37,143 nucleotides of DNA from an uncultured Pseudomonadota bacterium (GTDB taxonomy: Bacteria > Pseudomonadota > Gammaproteobacteria > Methylococcales > Methylomonadaceae): the NCBI GenBank assembly GCA_903876445.1, contig CAIQZX010000174.1:1-37143 (forward strand). The letters are read 5' to 3'. The position numbers and the translations under genes were made by a program. Below the pieces are notes generated by a model, which made no database searches, had not been told where the DNA came from, and was given only the letters and a program-made list of their open reading frames with translations. Positions 27,590-35,706 of this stretch are shown in pieces. The first letter of the stretch is position 1, and the number at the start of each line of letters is the position of its first letter.

Positions 27590-28441
27590 TTACCCTTTGC
27601 TGCTACGTAATAAATCATCAAGTTCTTGGAAGGTTGGGCGTTTATCTGATGAAATCATTGCTCGCATATATTCAGCGGTCATTGCAGGTGAAACACCTTT
27701 CGCACAACATAACAAACCTTTTTGAGCGCATTTAAAAATGTTACCCGCCATTTCCGCGCGATTAGCCATTAAAGCACCAACAGGTCCGATAAAACCATAA
27801 GCTAACAAAATACCAATAAACGTACCAACTAACGCCGCTGCAATCGCCTTCCCCATAACAGCAGGTGGTGCGCCAACAAGTTCCATTGTATGTACCACAC
27901 CCATAACCGCCGCCACGATACCGAAAGCAGGTAAGCCGTCCGCCATTGTTTGAATAACCCTTACTGGTGCGTGTTCATCTTCGTGATGTGTATCCATTGC
28001 TTGATCCATCAATTCTTCTAATTGATGTACTTCAACGCCTGTTACAATTAAGCGCAAATTATCACAAATGAATTGAAGTAAATGATGATCTTTTGTTAAG
28101 CCTTCCGTAAAAATCGCAGGATTGCTCTCTGGATTTTCAATCAATTCTTCTAGCGATAATAAGCCTTCTTTACGGGTTTTGTTTGTTAACATATAAAAAC
28201 ACATCAACAATTCCAAATAAAAGTCTTTGCTGTAAGGCTCTGGTTTTAATGTGGCTGTCGCTTTCGCGATTGATGTTTTTACTAATGACAACGGATTGGC
28301 AACAACCAACGCTCCGAGAGCCGCACCAACGATAATAAGGTATTCATTAGGTTGAATCAAAATCATCGGGTGTCCACCACCCCAAAGATAACCGCCCAAC
28401 AAGGAACTAAAAACTAATACATATCCAATAATAACTAACAT
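27590..28441 (-). CDS. motA: Flagellar motor stator protein MotA
   Basis: This inner-membrane stator subunit couples proton flow to rotor torque. Four hydrophobic segments are visible: residues 2-22, 33-50, and a pair at about 170-225. A cytoplasmic loop between segments two and three carries conserved charged residues. DGLPAFGIVAAVMGVVHTM is the signature of the third helix. Length (283) is close to E. coli MotA. It is first in a motA-motB unit behind a sigma-28-like promoter. No flagellar structural or chemotaxis genes are present in this window. Confidence 0.96.
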   Translation of the reverse strand: MLVIIGYVLVFSSLLGGYLWGGGHPMILIQPNEYLIIVGAALGALVVANPLSLVKTSIAKATATLKPEPYSKDFYLELLMCFYMLTNKTRKEGLLSLEELIENPESNPAIFTEGLTKDHHLLQFICDNLRLIVTGVEVHQLEELMDQAMDTHHEDEHAPVRVIQTMADGLPAFGIVAAVMGVVHTMELVGAPPAVMGKAIAAALVGTFIGILLAYGFIGPVGALMANRAEMAGNIFKCAQKGLLCCAKGVSPAMTAEYMRAMISSDKRPTFQELDDLLRSSKG

Positions 28442-28532
28442 TGTTTTCTCGTGTGCTATGAAATTAAAAATGACGTGCTACATAGAATATATATAAGCAC
28501 CCGCATAAAAATTTTGGTATAAATTTACCTGT

Positions 28533-28557
28533 TAATCGGCAGAAAAACTAATTTTTA
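28533..28557 (-). promoter_or_regulatory. Sigma-28 (FliA)-like promoter for motAB
   Basis: On the minus strand TAAA and GCCGATTA are seen, against the consensus TAAA and GCCGATAA. The spacer is 13 bases rather than the usual 15; at a 15-base spacer the -35 would read TTTA. The -10 element lies about 92 bases before the motA start. The match to the distinctive GCCGAT core and the downstream motility genes support the call. Confidence 0.5.
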
Positions 28558-28688
28558 AAAAATATACTGTGAATACCCATGATTCTATAAAACGGAATAA
28601 TTTATGCTATTTTCAATGATTGTGTGAAAAATAAACATACAGTGCTACTATTAAGTCAGCTCAACACTATTTCTATCGCATTACATTT

Positions 28689-30332
28689 ATGACTAATCAA
28701 TCTACCGAATCAAAAACTACTATGATCGATATTACCGGAACTACCTACCAACATTATTTAGAATTAAAGCACATTGTAAGCCAATTTGAGAAATTGACCG
28801 ATATTGGCGTGGCATTATCTTCTGAACATAATACGACAGAATTATTAGAAAAAATTTTAATGGGTGCCATTTCGTTGACAAATTCAGATGGCGGCACAAT
28901 TTATTTAGTTCATGGTGATAAAATCGAAGCTGAGATTTTGCATAATTCCAGCCTAAAAAATCATTCAAGTAGTAAAAATGGAATGAAAATAGTTGTCCCG
29001 TTGTATGGTGAGGATGGTGAACCAAATCTAAAAAATGTGGTGAGTTATTCTTATCACAAAGACGAAACTATCAACATTGAAGATGCTTACAACACCGATG
29101 GATTTGATTTTAGCGGCACAAAAACATTTGATGAAAAGAATAATTATCGATCGACTTCTTTTTTAACCGTTCCATTAAAAAATCACGCACATGAAACAGT
29201 TGGAATGTTGCAGCTCATCAACGCACTTGAACCAGAAAGCAAAAAGGTGATTCCTTTTAATTCTATTGCCCAACGTTTTTGTGAATCGCTCGCATCACAA
29301 GCGGCTACAGTTCTGACAAAACAACAATTGATTATTGATTTAGGCGATATGTTTGAATCGATGATTATGTTAATTGCAAACGCACTCGACGAAAAATCAC
29401 CTTACAACGGCGGACATTGCCGAAGAGTGCCAGAATTAACCAGAATGATTGCTGAAGCCGCCCATGAAACCAGCGAAGGTTATTTAGAAACGTTTACATT
29501 AACAGATGACGATCGCTATGAACTACGCATTGCAGGACTTTTGCATGATTGCGGAAAAATTACCACGCCAGAATATGTGGTAGATAAAGCGACCAAATTA
29601 GAAACTATTTTCGATCGTATTCATTTAATAGAAGCACGTTTTGAAGTGTTAAAGCGTGACGCGGAAATAACGATGTTAAAAAATCAGGTGGCGGCTTTAA
29701 AACAAGGCAAAGAATTACCTGAAATGATGTTGGAATATGGTTTGAAAAGTAATATCGATTTTCTTGTTGAGGAGTTCAATTTTATTAAAACCTGTAATAC
29801 CGGTGGCGAATTTATGTCGGATGAAAAATTACAGCGATTAAACAGTTTGCAAAACATTACTTGGAAATTGAATGGTGAAACGTTGCCGTTATTAAGTGGT
29901 AATGAATTGCATAATCTCAGTATTTCTCGTGGCACATTAACCGAAGCGGAACGAAAAATTATTAACAATCATGTTAGCGTCACGATTTCGATGCTCAGTG
30001 CAATTAAATGGCCCAAACATTTACAGCGTGTCACGGAATACGCGGGGGGGCATCACGAGCGTATGGATGGAAAAGGTTATCCAAAAGGTTTAACGCGCGA
30101 AGAAATGCCAATTCAAGCGCGAGCTATGGCAATTGCGGATGTATTTGAAGCATTAACGGCTTCTGACAGACCTTATAAACCGGGGAAAAAATTATCTGAA
30201 GCCTTATTTATTTTAGGCAAAATGAGCCAAGAAGGTCATATTGATCCCGATTTATATGCGGCATTTATTGCTCACGAAATTCCTAAAAAATATGCTGAAA
30301 AATTCTTAACGCCTGAACAAGTCGATATTTGA
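28689..30332 (+). CDS. GAF-HD-GYP cyclic-di-GMP phosphodiesterase
   Basis: This protein probably hydrolyses c-di-GMP under control of a small-molecule or redox-sensing GAF domain. GAF occupies about residues 30-205. The HD-GYP domain starts near residue 225. The metal-binding HD is His286-Asp287 in LLHDCGK. The HHERMDGKGYPKG motif sits near residues 454-466, followed by the AIADVFEALTASDRPYK block. HD and GYP motifs are about 168 residues apart, far more than in a minimal domain, because about 100 residues are inserted (roughly 305-410), including a predicted coiled coil. Divergent from motA, which suggests a link to motility control. Confidence 0.93.
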   Translation: MTNQSTESKTTMIDITGTTYQHYLELKHIVSQFEKLTDIGVALSSEHNTTELLEKILMGAISLTNSDGGTIYLVHGDKIEAEILHNSSLKNHSSSKNGMKIVVPLYGEDGEPNLKNVVSYSYHKDETINIEDAYNTDGFDFSGTKTFDEKNNYRSTSFLTVPLKNHAHETVGMLQLINALEPESKKVIPFNSIAQRFCESLASQAATVLTKQQLIIDLGDMFESMIMLIANALDEKSPYNGGHCRRVPELTRMIAEAAHETSEGYLETFTLTDDDRYELRIAGLLHDCGKITTPEYVVDKATKLETIFDRIHLIEARFEVLKRDAEITMLKNQVAALKQGKELPEMMLEYGLKSNIDFLVEEFNFIKTCNTGGEFMSDEKLQRLNSLQNITWKLNGETLPLLSGNELHNLSISRGTLTEAERKIINNHVSVTISMLSAIKWPKHLQRVTEYAGGHHERMDGKGYPKGLTREEMPIQARAMAIADVFEALTASDRPYKPGKKLSEALFILGKMSQEGHIDPDLYAAFIAHEIPKKYAEKFLTPEQVDI

Positions 30333-30414
30333 TAATGGCTTACATTCCAGTAATTGAAAGTAACAAGCTAAAATAGCATTTGTTATTTATTCTAAATTTT
30401 TAAGAGAAAATTCT

Positions 30415-31365
30415 ATGTCTACAACTGCGACGTGTTTTAACAAATTTCAAACTTATTCCGAAAATAAAATTATTCAAATTCAGAATTGCTCAAAATATCA
30501 ACAAATTCAGGCTTTGCCGGCTTTACAACGAAATTTAACATGGGTAGGGTTATTTGTCGCAAGTCAAATTGTTGTTTTTGGTGCGTTATACTTAATTTTT
30601 GGTTCAGTCGTTGTTATTGGTTTTTTAGCGAGTATTTTGGCGGGTTTAGCGACAGGCGTTGGTGCATTACCTGCATTGTGGTTGAAAAATGTTTCGGACA
30701 ATTTGTTTAATGGTTTACTTGGAGGCGCAGCTGGCGTAATGCTCGCCGCGACAGCATTTTCATTACTTGTTCCTGGCTTGGCATACGGAAACGCTATGTG
30801 GGCAGGGAAGGGCATTTATATCGTTTCGGTTGGGATGATAATTGGTGCATTCTTTTTGCATTACGCGGACAAACAATTGCCGCACATTCATTTCGATAGT
30901 TTGTCTGATACCCAATTGAATTCATTGAAAAAAATTTGGTTATTTATTATTGCCATTACCATTCACAATTTTCCCGAAGGAATGTCAGTAGGTGTAAGTT
31001 TTGGTTCGGGTGACTTAAAGAATGGCTTAGTTTTATCTGGTGCAATCGCATTACAAAACATTCCGGAAGGATTAGCGGTAGCCTTGCCTTTAGTTGGTTT
31101 AGGGTATAACAAATGGAAAGCTGTTGGTATCGCAACCTTAACCGGCTTAGTTGAACCTGTTGGCGGTTTATTGGGTATCACTATGGTGACAATTTTTGAA
31201 CCACTATTACCAATTGCAATGGGTTTTGCGGCGGGTGCGATGCTGTTCGTGATTAGCGAGGAAATTATCCCAGAAACACATTCAAAAGGACGTTCACGTT
31301 GTGCGACTTTTTCGTTAATGGGCGGTTTTATTGTGATGATGATGCTTGATAATTTACTTAGCTAA
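30415..31365 (+). CDS. ZIP-family divalent metal transporter
   Basis: This is a predicted inner-membrane importer of zinc, iron or manganese. The two metal-binding helices carry HNFPEGMSVGVSFG and LQNIPEGLAVALPL, the hallmark of the GufA/ZupT branch. About eight hydrophobic segments are seen. A roughly 45-residue soluble N-terminal extension precedes the first one, and a His-containing loop (ADKQLPHIHFD) lies between membrane segments. An AAGAGAA site precedes the ATG. It is followed after two bases by the UPF0016-ABC fusion gene, suggesting a joint role in metal homeostasis. Metal specificity cannot be read from the sequence. Confidence 0.9.
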   Translation: MSTTATCFNKFQTYSENKIIQIQNCSKYQQIQALPALQRNLTWVGLFVASQIVVFGALYLIFGSVVVIGFLASILAGLATGVGALPALWLKNVSDNLFNGLLGGAAGVMLAATAFSLLVPGLAYGNAMWAGKGIYIVSVGMIIGAFFLHYADKQLPHIHFDSLSDTQLNSLKKIWLFIIAITIHNFPEGMSVGVSFGSGDLKNGLVLSGAIALQNIPEGLAVALPLVGLGYNKWKAVGIATLTGLVEPVGGLLGITMVTIFEPLLPIAMGFAAGAMLFVISEEIIPETHSKGRSRCATFSLMGGFIVMMMLDNLLS

Positions 31366-31367
31366 AA

Positions 31368-33269
31368 ATGTTTGAAAATATCAATTTCCATGGAATTTCT
31401 GCACCCGCGTTAGCTAGTTTTTTATTGATTATTGCTGCCGAAATGGGGGATAAAAGTCAGTTAGTTTGTATGACTTTAGCTGCTAGACATCGAGCAATGC
31501 CGGTTGCATTGGGGGCGATTCTTGCTTTTTCTTGTCTAAATACTTTGGCTGTTATTTTTGGTGTAGCGATTGCGAATTGGTTGCCGTCTTATGTTGTTTC
31601 TGGAACCGTTGCTTTTTTATTTTTATTTTTCGGCATCCAATCGTTACGGACAACGGATGAAAATGATGACGAAGCTGTGATTGAAAAAAGTAGCCATAAC
31701 ATTTTTTTTACTACTTTTTTACTAATTGCGATTGCAGAATTTGGTGATAAAACACAACTTGCAGTTGTCGCCTTGAGTAGCACTCAAATTCCATTAGCGG
31801 TTTGGATTGGTTCGACCATTGCATTGGCTTTGACATCTATTCTAGGTTGTATTGCGGGGCGCACAATTTTACAAAAGTTGTCGATTGTTTGGTTGCATCG
31901 AATTAGCGGCATATTTTTTATTGTATTGGCTATTTTTGCCGCTTACCAAACGATTGTAGATTTATTTCAAATTGTTATTCTCGGAACAGATGCGCTGATT
32001 TTTATGTTGTTATTTAGCGTTGCGGGAATCGGTTATTTCATGCGTGTCAAAGAACATTTAAAACGTCCGCTGAAGACATTTCGCAAAAGCTCAACTGGAA
32101 TGGCTTCGTTGGTAATACTGTTATTTTTTATGACAATTGGTGTGTTGGATTCAATTCATTTCAAACCCCATTCAAAAGATAATGAAATTATAAGTGTATT
32201 GGATTATTTGACAACATCGCTACGAGAACAGGGTGAAAAAACGTACTCCGAACCTTTTGCAACAACACTTTATAACAAAGAAATGATAGTTCAATCTGAT
32301 GGTGAGATGCGTTGGGACTATCCGCGTCTCTCCTTTGGTGGCAAGCATTTGGAAAATAATGAACAAAAAATGATCGATATTTTCCAAAAAACAGCGAGTG
32401 GTTTTTTTCAAGGCGTGAGTATTTTTGCATTATTCGCGTTTGGATTTAAAACTAAATTCAAAATCAATGCGATTTCTCTTACACTTTTCGCGTTGATAAC
32501 AGTAAGCTCAACACTAATTTTTTTGTCGAATTATTATCATATTTTTGGTACGGATAAAGTTGGCGAAGATGTGTTTTATCAAACACTGAAAAGCATTCGA
32601 ACCGGTTTAGTTTTAGGAACGCTAACAACGTTAATTTTATTGCCATTTTCGATAATTTTGGGAATTTTGTCAGGATTTTTTCGCGGTTGGTTGGACGATG
32701 CGATTCAGTTTTTATACACAACATTAAACTCGATTCCGAGCGTTTTATTGATTGGCGCATCGGTGTTAATGGTGCAAGTTTATATGGCAAACCATGAAAG
32801 CGATTTCACCAGTTTAATTGTTCGCGCGGATATGCGATTGTTATTTCTATGCTTAATTTTAGGTATGACAAGCTGGACAGGATTATGTCGATTATTACGC
32901 GCGGAAACATTGAAATTGCGCGAAATGGAATACGTTCAAGCGGCATATTCATTAGGCGTTAAACAATATACCATTTTATTTCGCCACATTTTTCCGAATG
33001 TCATGCACATTGTGCTAATTGCAATTGTATTGGATTTTAGTTCATTAGTTTTAGCCGAAGCGGCGTTGTCTTATATCAACATTGGCGTGGATTCCAGTAC
33101 CTATAGTTGGGGAAATATGATTAACGGTGCGCGATTAGAAATGGCGCGGGAACCTGTCGTCTGGTGGTCGTTGACTGCCGCTTTTTTATTTATGTTTGCG
33201 TTAGTTCTAGCAGCAAATTTATTTGCGGAAGCCGTACAAATCGCATTTGACCCAAGACGGAGCAAATAG
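31368..33269 (+). CDS. Fusion: UPF0016 (Gdt1-like) cation exporter plus ABC dipeptide-type permease
   Basis: One open frame of 633 residues joins two transport families. Residues 1-200 are a complete UPF0016/Gdt1 (TMEM165) protein, with the paired signatures EMGDKS (25-30) and EFGDKT (124-129); family members export Mn2+ or Ca2+. Residues from about 225 on resemble DppC/OppC-type ABC permeases: an N-terminal membrane helix, an extended periplasmic loop, an extra membrane pair, FGTDKVGEDVF, the EAA loop EYVQAAYSLGVKQYTILFRH (about 520-540), and the C-terminal FDPRRSK. The ABC half starts with a Met at residue 225, so it could once have been a separate gene. No ATPase, second permease or binding protein is nearby. 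Starts two bases after the ZIP gene. A sequencing error that removed a stop codon is the main alternative. Confidence 0.88.
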   Translation: MFENINFHGISAPALASFLLIIAAEMGDKSQLVCMTLAARHRAMPVALGAILAFSCLNTLAVIFGVAIANWLPSYVVSGTVAFLFLFFGIQSLRTTDENDDEAVIEKSSHNIFFTTFLLIAIAEFGDKTQLAVVALSSTQIPLAVWIGSTIALALTSILGCIAGRTILQKLSIVWLHRISGIFFIVLAIFAAYQTIVDLFQIVILGTDALIFMLLFSVAGIGYFMRVKEHLKRPLKTFRKSSTGMASLVILLFFMTIGVLDSIHFKPHSKDNEIISVLDYLTTSLREQGEKTYSEPFATTLYNKEMIVQSDGEMRWDYPRLSFGGKHLENNEQKMIDIFQKTASGFFQGVSIFALFAFGFKTKFKINAISLTLFALITVSSTLIFLSNYYHIFGTDKVGEDVFYQTLKSIRTGLVLGTLTTLILLPFSIILGILSGFFRGWLDDAIQFLYTTLNSIPSVLLIGASVLMVQVYMANHESDFTSLIVRADMRLLFLCLILGMTSWTGLCRLLRAETLKLREMEYVQAAYSLGVKQYTILFRHIFPNVMHIVLIAIVLDFSSLVLAEAALSYINIGVDSSTYSWGNMINGARLEMAREPVVWWSLTAAFLFMFALVLAANLFAEAVQIAFDPRRSK

Positions 33270-33288
33270 AAATATCGGATTTTGGACA

Positions 33289-33330
33289 ACAAAAAACCAC
33301 GCTAGGCTAAAATCTAACGTGGTTTTTTGT
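33289..33330. terminator. Bidirectional terminator between fusion gene and tal
   Basis: CCACG (33297-33301) and CGTGG (33318-33322) form the base of an imperfect stem, flanked by A6 and T6 runs, between convergent genes. It has terminator shape on both strands. Confidence 0.8.
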
Positions 33331-33337
33331 AGAAGAA

Positions 33338-34324
33338 TTACGCTTCTAAAACAGCTAAACGATCAGCGAGTAATGTTTCTAAAACAACCAGAGCTTTCGC
33401 AAAACCATCGATGCCTTCGGCTAATTTGTCAGTTGCCATACGATCTTTAGCGTGCATCGCATCAAATGTCGCTTTATCAACATTTATTTTTTCAGCGGCT
33501 GAGGCTTTCGCTGCTTCAACATTCAATTTGCGTGGTAATTCACCTTGTGTGTTTTGCAATTCATCCAATAAAGACGGTGCAATCGTCAACAAATCACTAC
33601 CAGCCAATTCCGTGATTTCGCCAACATTGCGGAAACTTGCGCCCATAACTTCAGTGTTATAACCGAATTTTTTGTAATAGTTGTAAATTTCAGTAACAGA
33701 TAAAACACCTGGATCTTCTGCTGGTGCGTAAGAATCTTTGCCTGTGTCTTTTTTGTACCAATCTAAAATACGACCCACAAATGGCGAAATCAATGTGATA
33801 CCGTTTTCAGCACACGCAATCGCTTGATGTAAACCGAAAATCAATGTTAAATTGCAGTGAATGCCTTCTTTTTCCAAAACGGCAGCCGCTTGAATACCTT
33901 CCCATGTTGCTGCAACTTTGATTAAAACACGTTTGCGATCAATACCAGCCGCTTCATATTGAGCAATCAAATCACGACCTTTAGCGATAGTTGCTTCGGT
34001 ATCGAAAGATAAGCGTGCATCCACTTCTGTCGAAACACGGCCTGGAATAATTTTTAAAATTTGCAAACCGAAAGAAACAGCTAAACGGTCAAATGCTAAT
34101 GTCACAACTTGCGCCGCGTCAGCCGCTGCACCTAATGTTTCACGCGCCCCTTTTAAAGTATCGTCAACAATACTTTGGTATTGTGGCATTTGCGCTGCTG
34201 CTGTAATTAAGGACGGATTCGTTGTTGCATCGCGTGGTGTGAATTTTTCAATTGCTTGAATATCGCCTGTATCCGCAACGACTACTGTGTATTGTTTTAA
34301 TTGTTCGAGTAAAGATTGGCTCAT
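33338..34324 (-). CDS. tal: Transaldolase
   Basis: This enzyme interconverts sedoheptulose 7-phosphate and glyceraldehyde 3-phosphate with erythrose 4-phosphate and fructose 6-phosphate. In methanotrophs it works in the regeneration arm of the RuMP cycle. The Schiff-base lysine lies in [29 protein letters not shown] near the N-terminus and FVGRILDWY are diagnostic of the TalB class. At 328 residues it is slightly longer than E. coli TalB. An ACAGG ribosome site precedes the ATG. It is the last gene of a likely unit with the two repeat-protein genes, 33 bases after the second and with no hairpin between. Confidence 0.96.
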   Translation of the reverse strand: MSQSLLEQLKQYTVVVADTGDIQAIEKFTPRDATTNPSLITAAAQMPQYQSIVDDTLKGARETLGAAADAAQVVTLAFDRLAVSFGLQILKIIPGRVSTEVDARLSFDTEATIAKGRDLIAQYEAAGIDRKRVLIKVAATWEGIQAAAVLEKEGIHCNLTLIFGLHQAIACAENGITLISPFVGRILDWYKKDTGKDSYAPAEDPGVLSVTEIYNYYKKFGYNTEVMGASFRNVGEITELAGSDLLTIAPSLLDELQNTQGELPRKLNVEAAKASAAEKINVDKATFDAMHAKDRMATDKLAEGIDGFAKALVVLETLLADRLAVLEA

Positions 34325-34357
34325 TTAAGTACCTGTTTTAAATTTTAAAAAGGGAGT

Positions 34358-34972
34358 TTAGCGTTGTGCTTTTAAATACTTTTCAACACCTGTTAGGATT
34401 ACATCATCTGCAATTGTTTCTTCAGCTGTAGCGACTTCGATTTCCGTTTGTGTTGCAACAGTTATGGCTTGTTGTTTTGCCAAATACTTACTGACACTAC
34501 TTGTTGTCGTTTCAGGAAGATTTTGCAAATACAATTCAACGCGAGTTTGTTTTGGTTTAGGCGGTGCATTACGTTCAGCAATCGCTTTTTGTAGCATGTA
34601 TTTTGCTACTTTGCTTGCAGGTACCTTATCTTGGTTTGCCAAATACTTCTCTACGCCAGTTCTGACAATTGGTGCGCTGTCTTTATTATTATTCAAATAC
34701 TTTGCGACACCACTCAAAACGACAACAGATTTATTTTTTTCAGCAATGGCTTGACGTGCTAAATACTTTGCAACACCACTCGGTTGGTTTTGCTCTTGTT
34801 CTTTTAGATATTTCGCCACACCGCTCAATGTTGTCGATGGTTTTTCGTCTAAATAACGACTCACACCAGTGCGAGCATCAGATTGAGCCGATTCGCTAGT
34901 AACTACATGAGTTGCCGTCGTGCCGTAAGCATCTTCCGAATACCTACCAAAAAGACTTGCAAAAAAGCCCAT
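34358..34972 (-). CDS. Predicted cytoplasmic protein with nine [TS]GVxKYL repeats
   Basis: I do not recognise a family. This 204-residue protein is built mostly from a short motif [TS]GVxKYL, found nine times (starting at residues 35, 50, 65, 87, 105, 120, 143, 158 and 194). Copies at 120, 143 and 158 are degenerate (SKVAKYM, TRVELYL, SSVSKYL). Spacing is often exactly 15 residues; two longer intervals contain an extra helix-like AIAEKN/AIAERN segment. There is no signal peptide or membrane helix, so it is probably cytoplasmic. It starts two bases after the neighbouring membrane protein, which carries the same motif. The end of that gene supplies a G-rich ribosome site. The design suggests a multivalent binding or scaffold protein; partners are unknown. 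Confidence 0.85.
   Translation of the reverse strand: MGFFASLFGRYSEDAYGTTATHVVTSESAQSDARTGVSRYLDEKPSTTLSGVAKYLKEQEQNQPSGVAKYLARQAIAEKNKSVVVLSGVAKYLNNNKDSAPIVRTGVEKYLANQDKVPASKVAKYMLQKAIAERNAPPKPKQTRVELYLQNLPETTTSSVSKYLAKQQAITVATQTEIEVATAEETIADDVILTGVEKYLKAQR
34373..34870 (-). repeat. Array of [TS]GVxKYL coding repeats
   Basis: This is the stretch coding for residues 35-200 of the repeat protein. The DNA copies have diverged at synonymous and spacer positions while the G-V-x-K-Y-L pattern is kept, which points to selection on the protein rather than recent DNA duplication. Confidence 0.85.
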
Positions 34973-34974
34973 AA

Positions 34975-35625
34975 CTACCCCCGGTTCGCGTCGTTTTGAG
35001 CAGCTTTTTGGGCAATGTTTTGTTTAGCAATATAACGCGCTACATTGGTTGGTTTGCCATTACGTTCTAAGTATTTAGTTACGCCAGAAACTTTAGGAAT
35101 ACGAGCGTTTAGATAACGAGTAACACCTGTTTCACGGTTTGCATGAACCGTTTCGTTTCCAACATGACTGCCATTAAATTTTGGACATCTTGATGCCGCA
35201 AAACCTGCGACAGCTAATGCACCCAACAAAAGAAATAGACTATTATCGCTTTCTTTTTCTGCTTTTTTCTCAGCCGCTTGTTCCATAATTACCGAACCTG
35301 CACTGGTTGTGTATTCAGGTGCAGAAGTTGGTACGATTGAAGGAGCAGATTTACTCGCTTTATAAGCATCGTCTTTGAATAAGACTTTTGGTTCAAAGTT
35401 TGCCGCTGGATATTTTGAATCATCGACAGAAACGACTGGCGCAATCACAGCAGCCGGTGCTGGTTTAACAACAGGAGCTGTAGCAGGTGCTGATTTTACT
35501 GACGCATCTTGATAAAGCACTTTTGGTTCAAAATCAGCCGCTGGGTATTGACCCGCAAATGCTACAAGTGGGCTTGCCACTAACAACGCAACAATTGCAC
35601 CTTGGAGTAAATTATTTTTTTTCAC
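34975..35625 (-). CDS. Predicted inner-membrane protein with periplasmic FEPKVL and cytoplasmic GVxKYL repeats
   Basis: This protein of unknown family has 216 residues. In order it has a signal peptide (1-24, ending VAFA); two copies of YPAA(D/N)FEPKVL(Y/F)xD at residues 27-40 and 72-85, separated by Ala/Pro/Val-rich linker; a second linker; one membrane helix (about 129-145, SLFLLLGALAVAGFAAS) followed by Arg-Cys; and a basic tail with three [TS]xVxxY[LI] motifs, at 166, 180 and 193. The predicted topology puts the FEPKVL repeats in the periplasm and the KYL motifs in the cytoplasm. The start is GTG with AGGTG upstream. It is followed after two bases by the nine-repeat protein, so the two probably act together, one as membrane anchor. 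Confidence 0.85.
   Translation of the reverse strand: MKKNNLLQGAIVALLVASPLVAFAGQYPAADFEPKVLYQDASVKSAPATAPVVKPAPAAVIAPVVSVDDSKYPAANFEPKVLFKDDAYKASKSAPSIVPTSAPEYTTSAGSVIMEQAAEKKAEKESDNSLFLLLGALAVAGFAASRCPKFNGSHVGNETVHANRETGVTRYLNARIPKVSGVTKYLERNGKPTNVARYIAKQNIAQKAAQNDANRG
35029..35130 (-). repeat. Three [TS]xVxxY[LI] coding repeats in the membrane protein tail
   Basis: These code for TGVTRYL, SGVTKYL and TNVARYI at 14- and 13-residue spacing, the same motif as in the downstream gene. Confidence 0.8.
35371..35547 (-). repeat. Two YPAA(D/N)FEPKVL repeats with linker
   Basis: The two units are coded by 35506-35547 and 35371-35412, 45 residues apart start to start. Eleven of the fourteen residues are identical between the copies. 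Confidence 0.85.
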
Positions 35626-35658
35626 ATTGACACCTATTATTGTTATATAAAGTCAAAA

Positions 35659-35684
35659 CCTCGATTAGACGGAGCTAATCGAGG
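35659..35684 (-). terminator. Hairpin after transketolase gene
   Basis: CCTCGATTAG (35659-35668) and CTAATCGAGG (35675-35684) give a perfect 10-bp stem with a six-base loop. On the minus strand it is followed by TTTTGACTTT. It separates tkt from the repeat-protein genes, which would then need their own promoter or readthrough. Confidence 0.6.
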
Positions 35685-35706
35685 ACTTGTGCTAAAAATT
35701 TAAAAA

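Noticed and set aside
34373-34870. CRISPR or tandem DNA repeat explanation for the repeats
   Set aside because: The repeats are conserved as protein motif, not as DNA; spacing varies in multiples of codons and there are no identical direct repeats with unique spacers.
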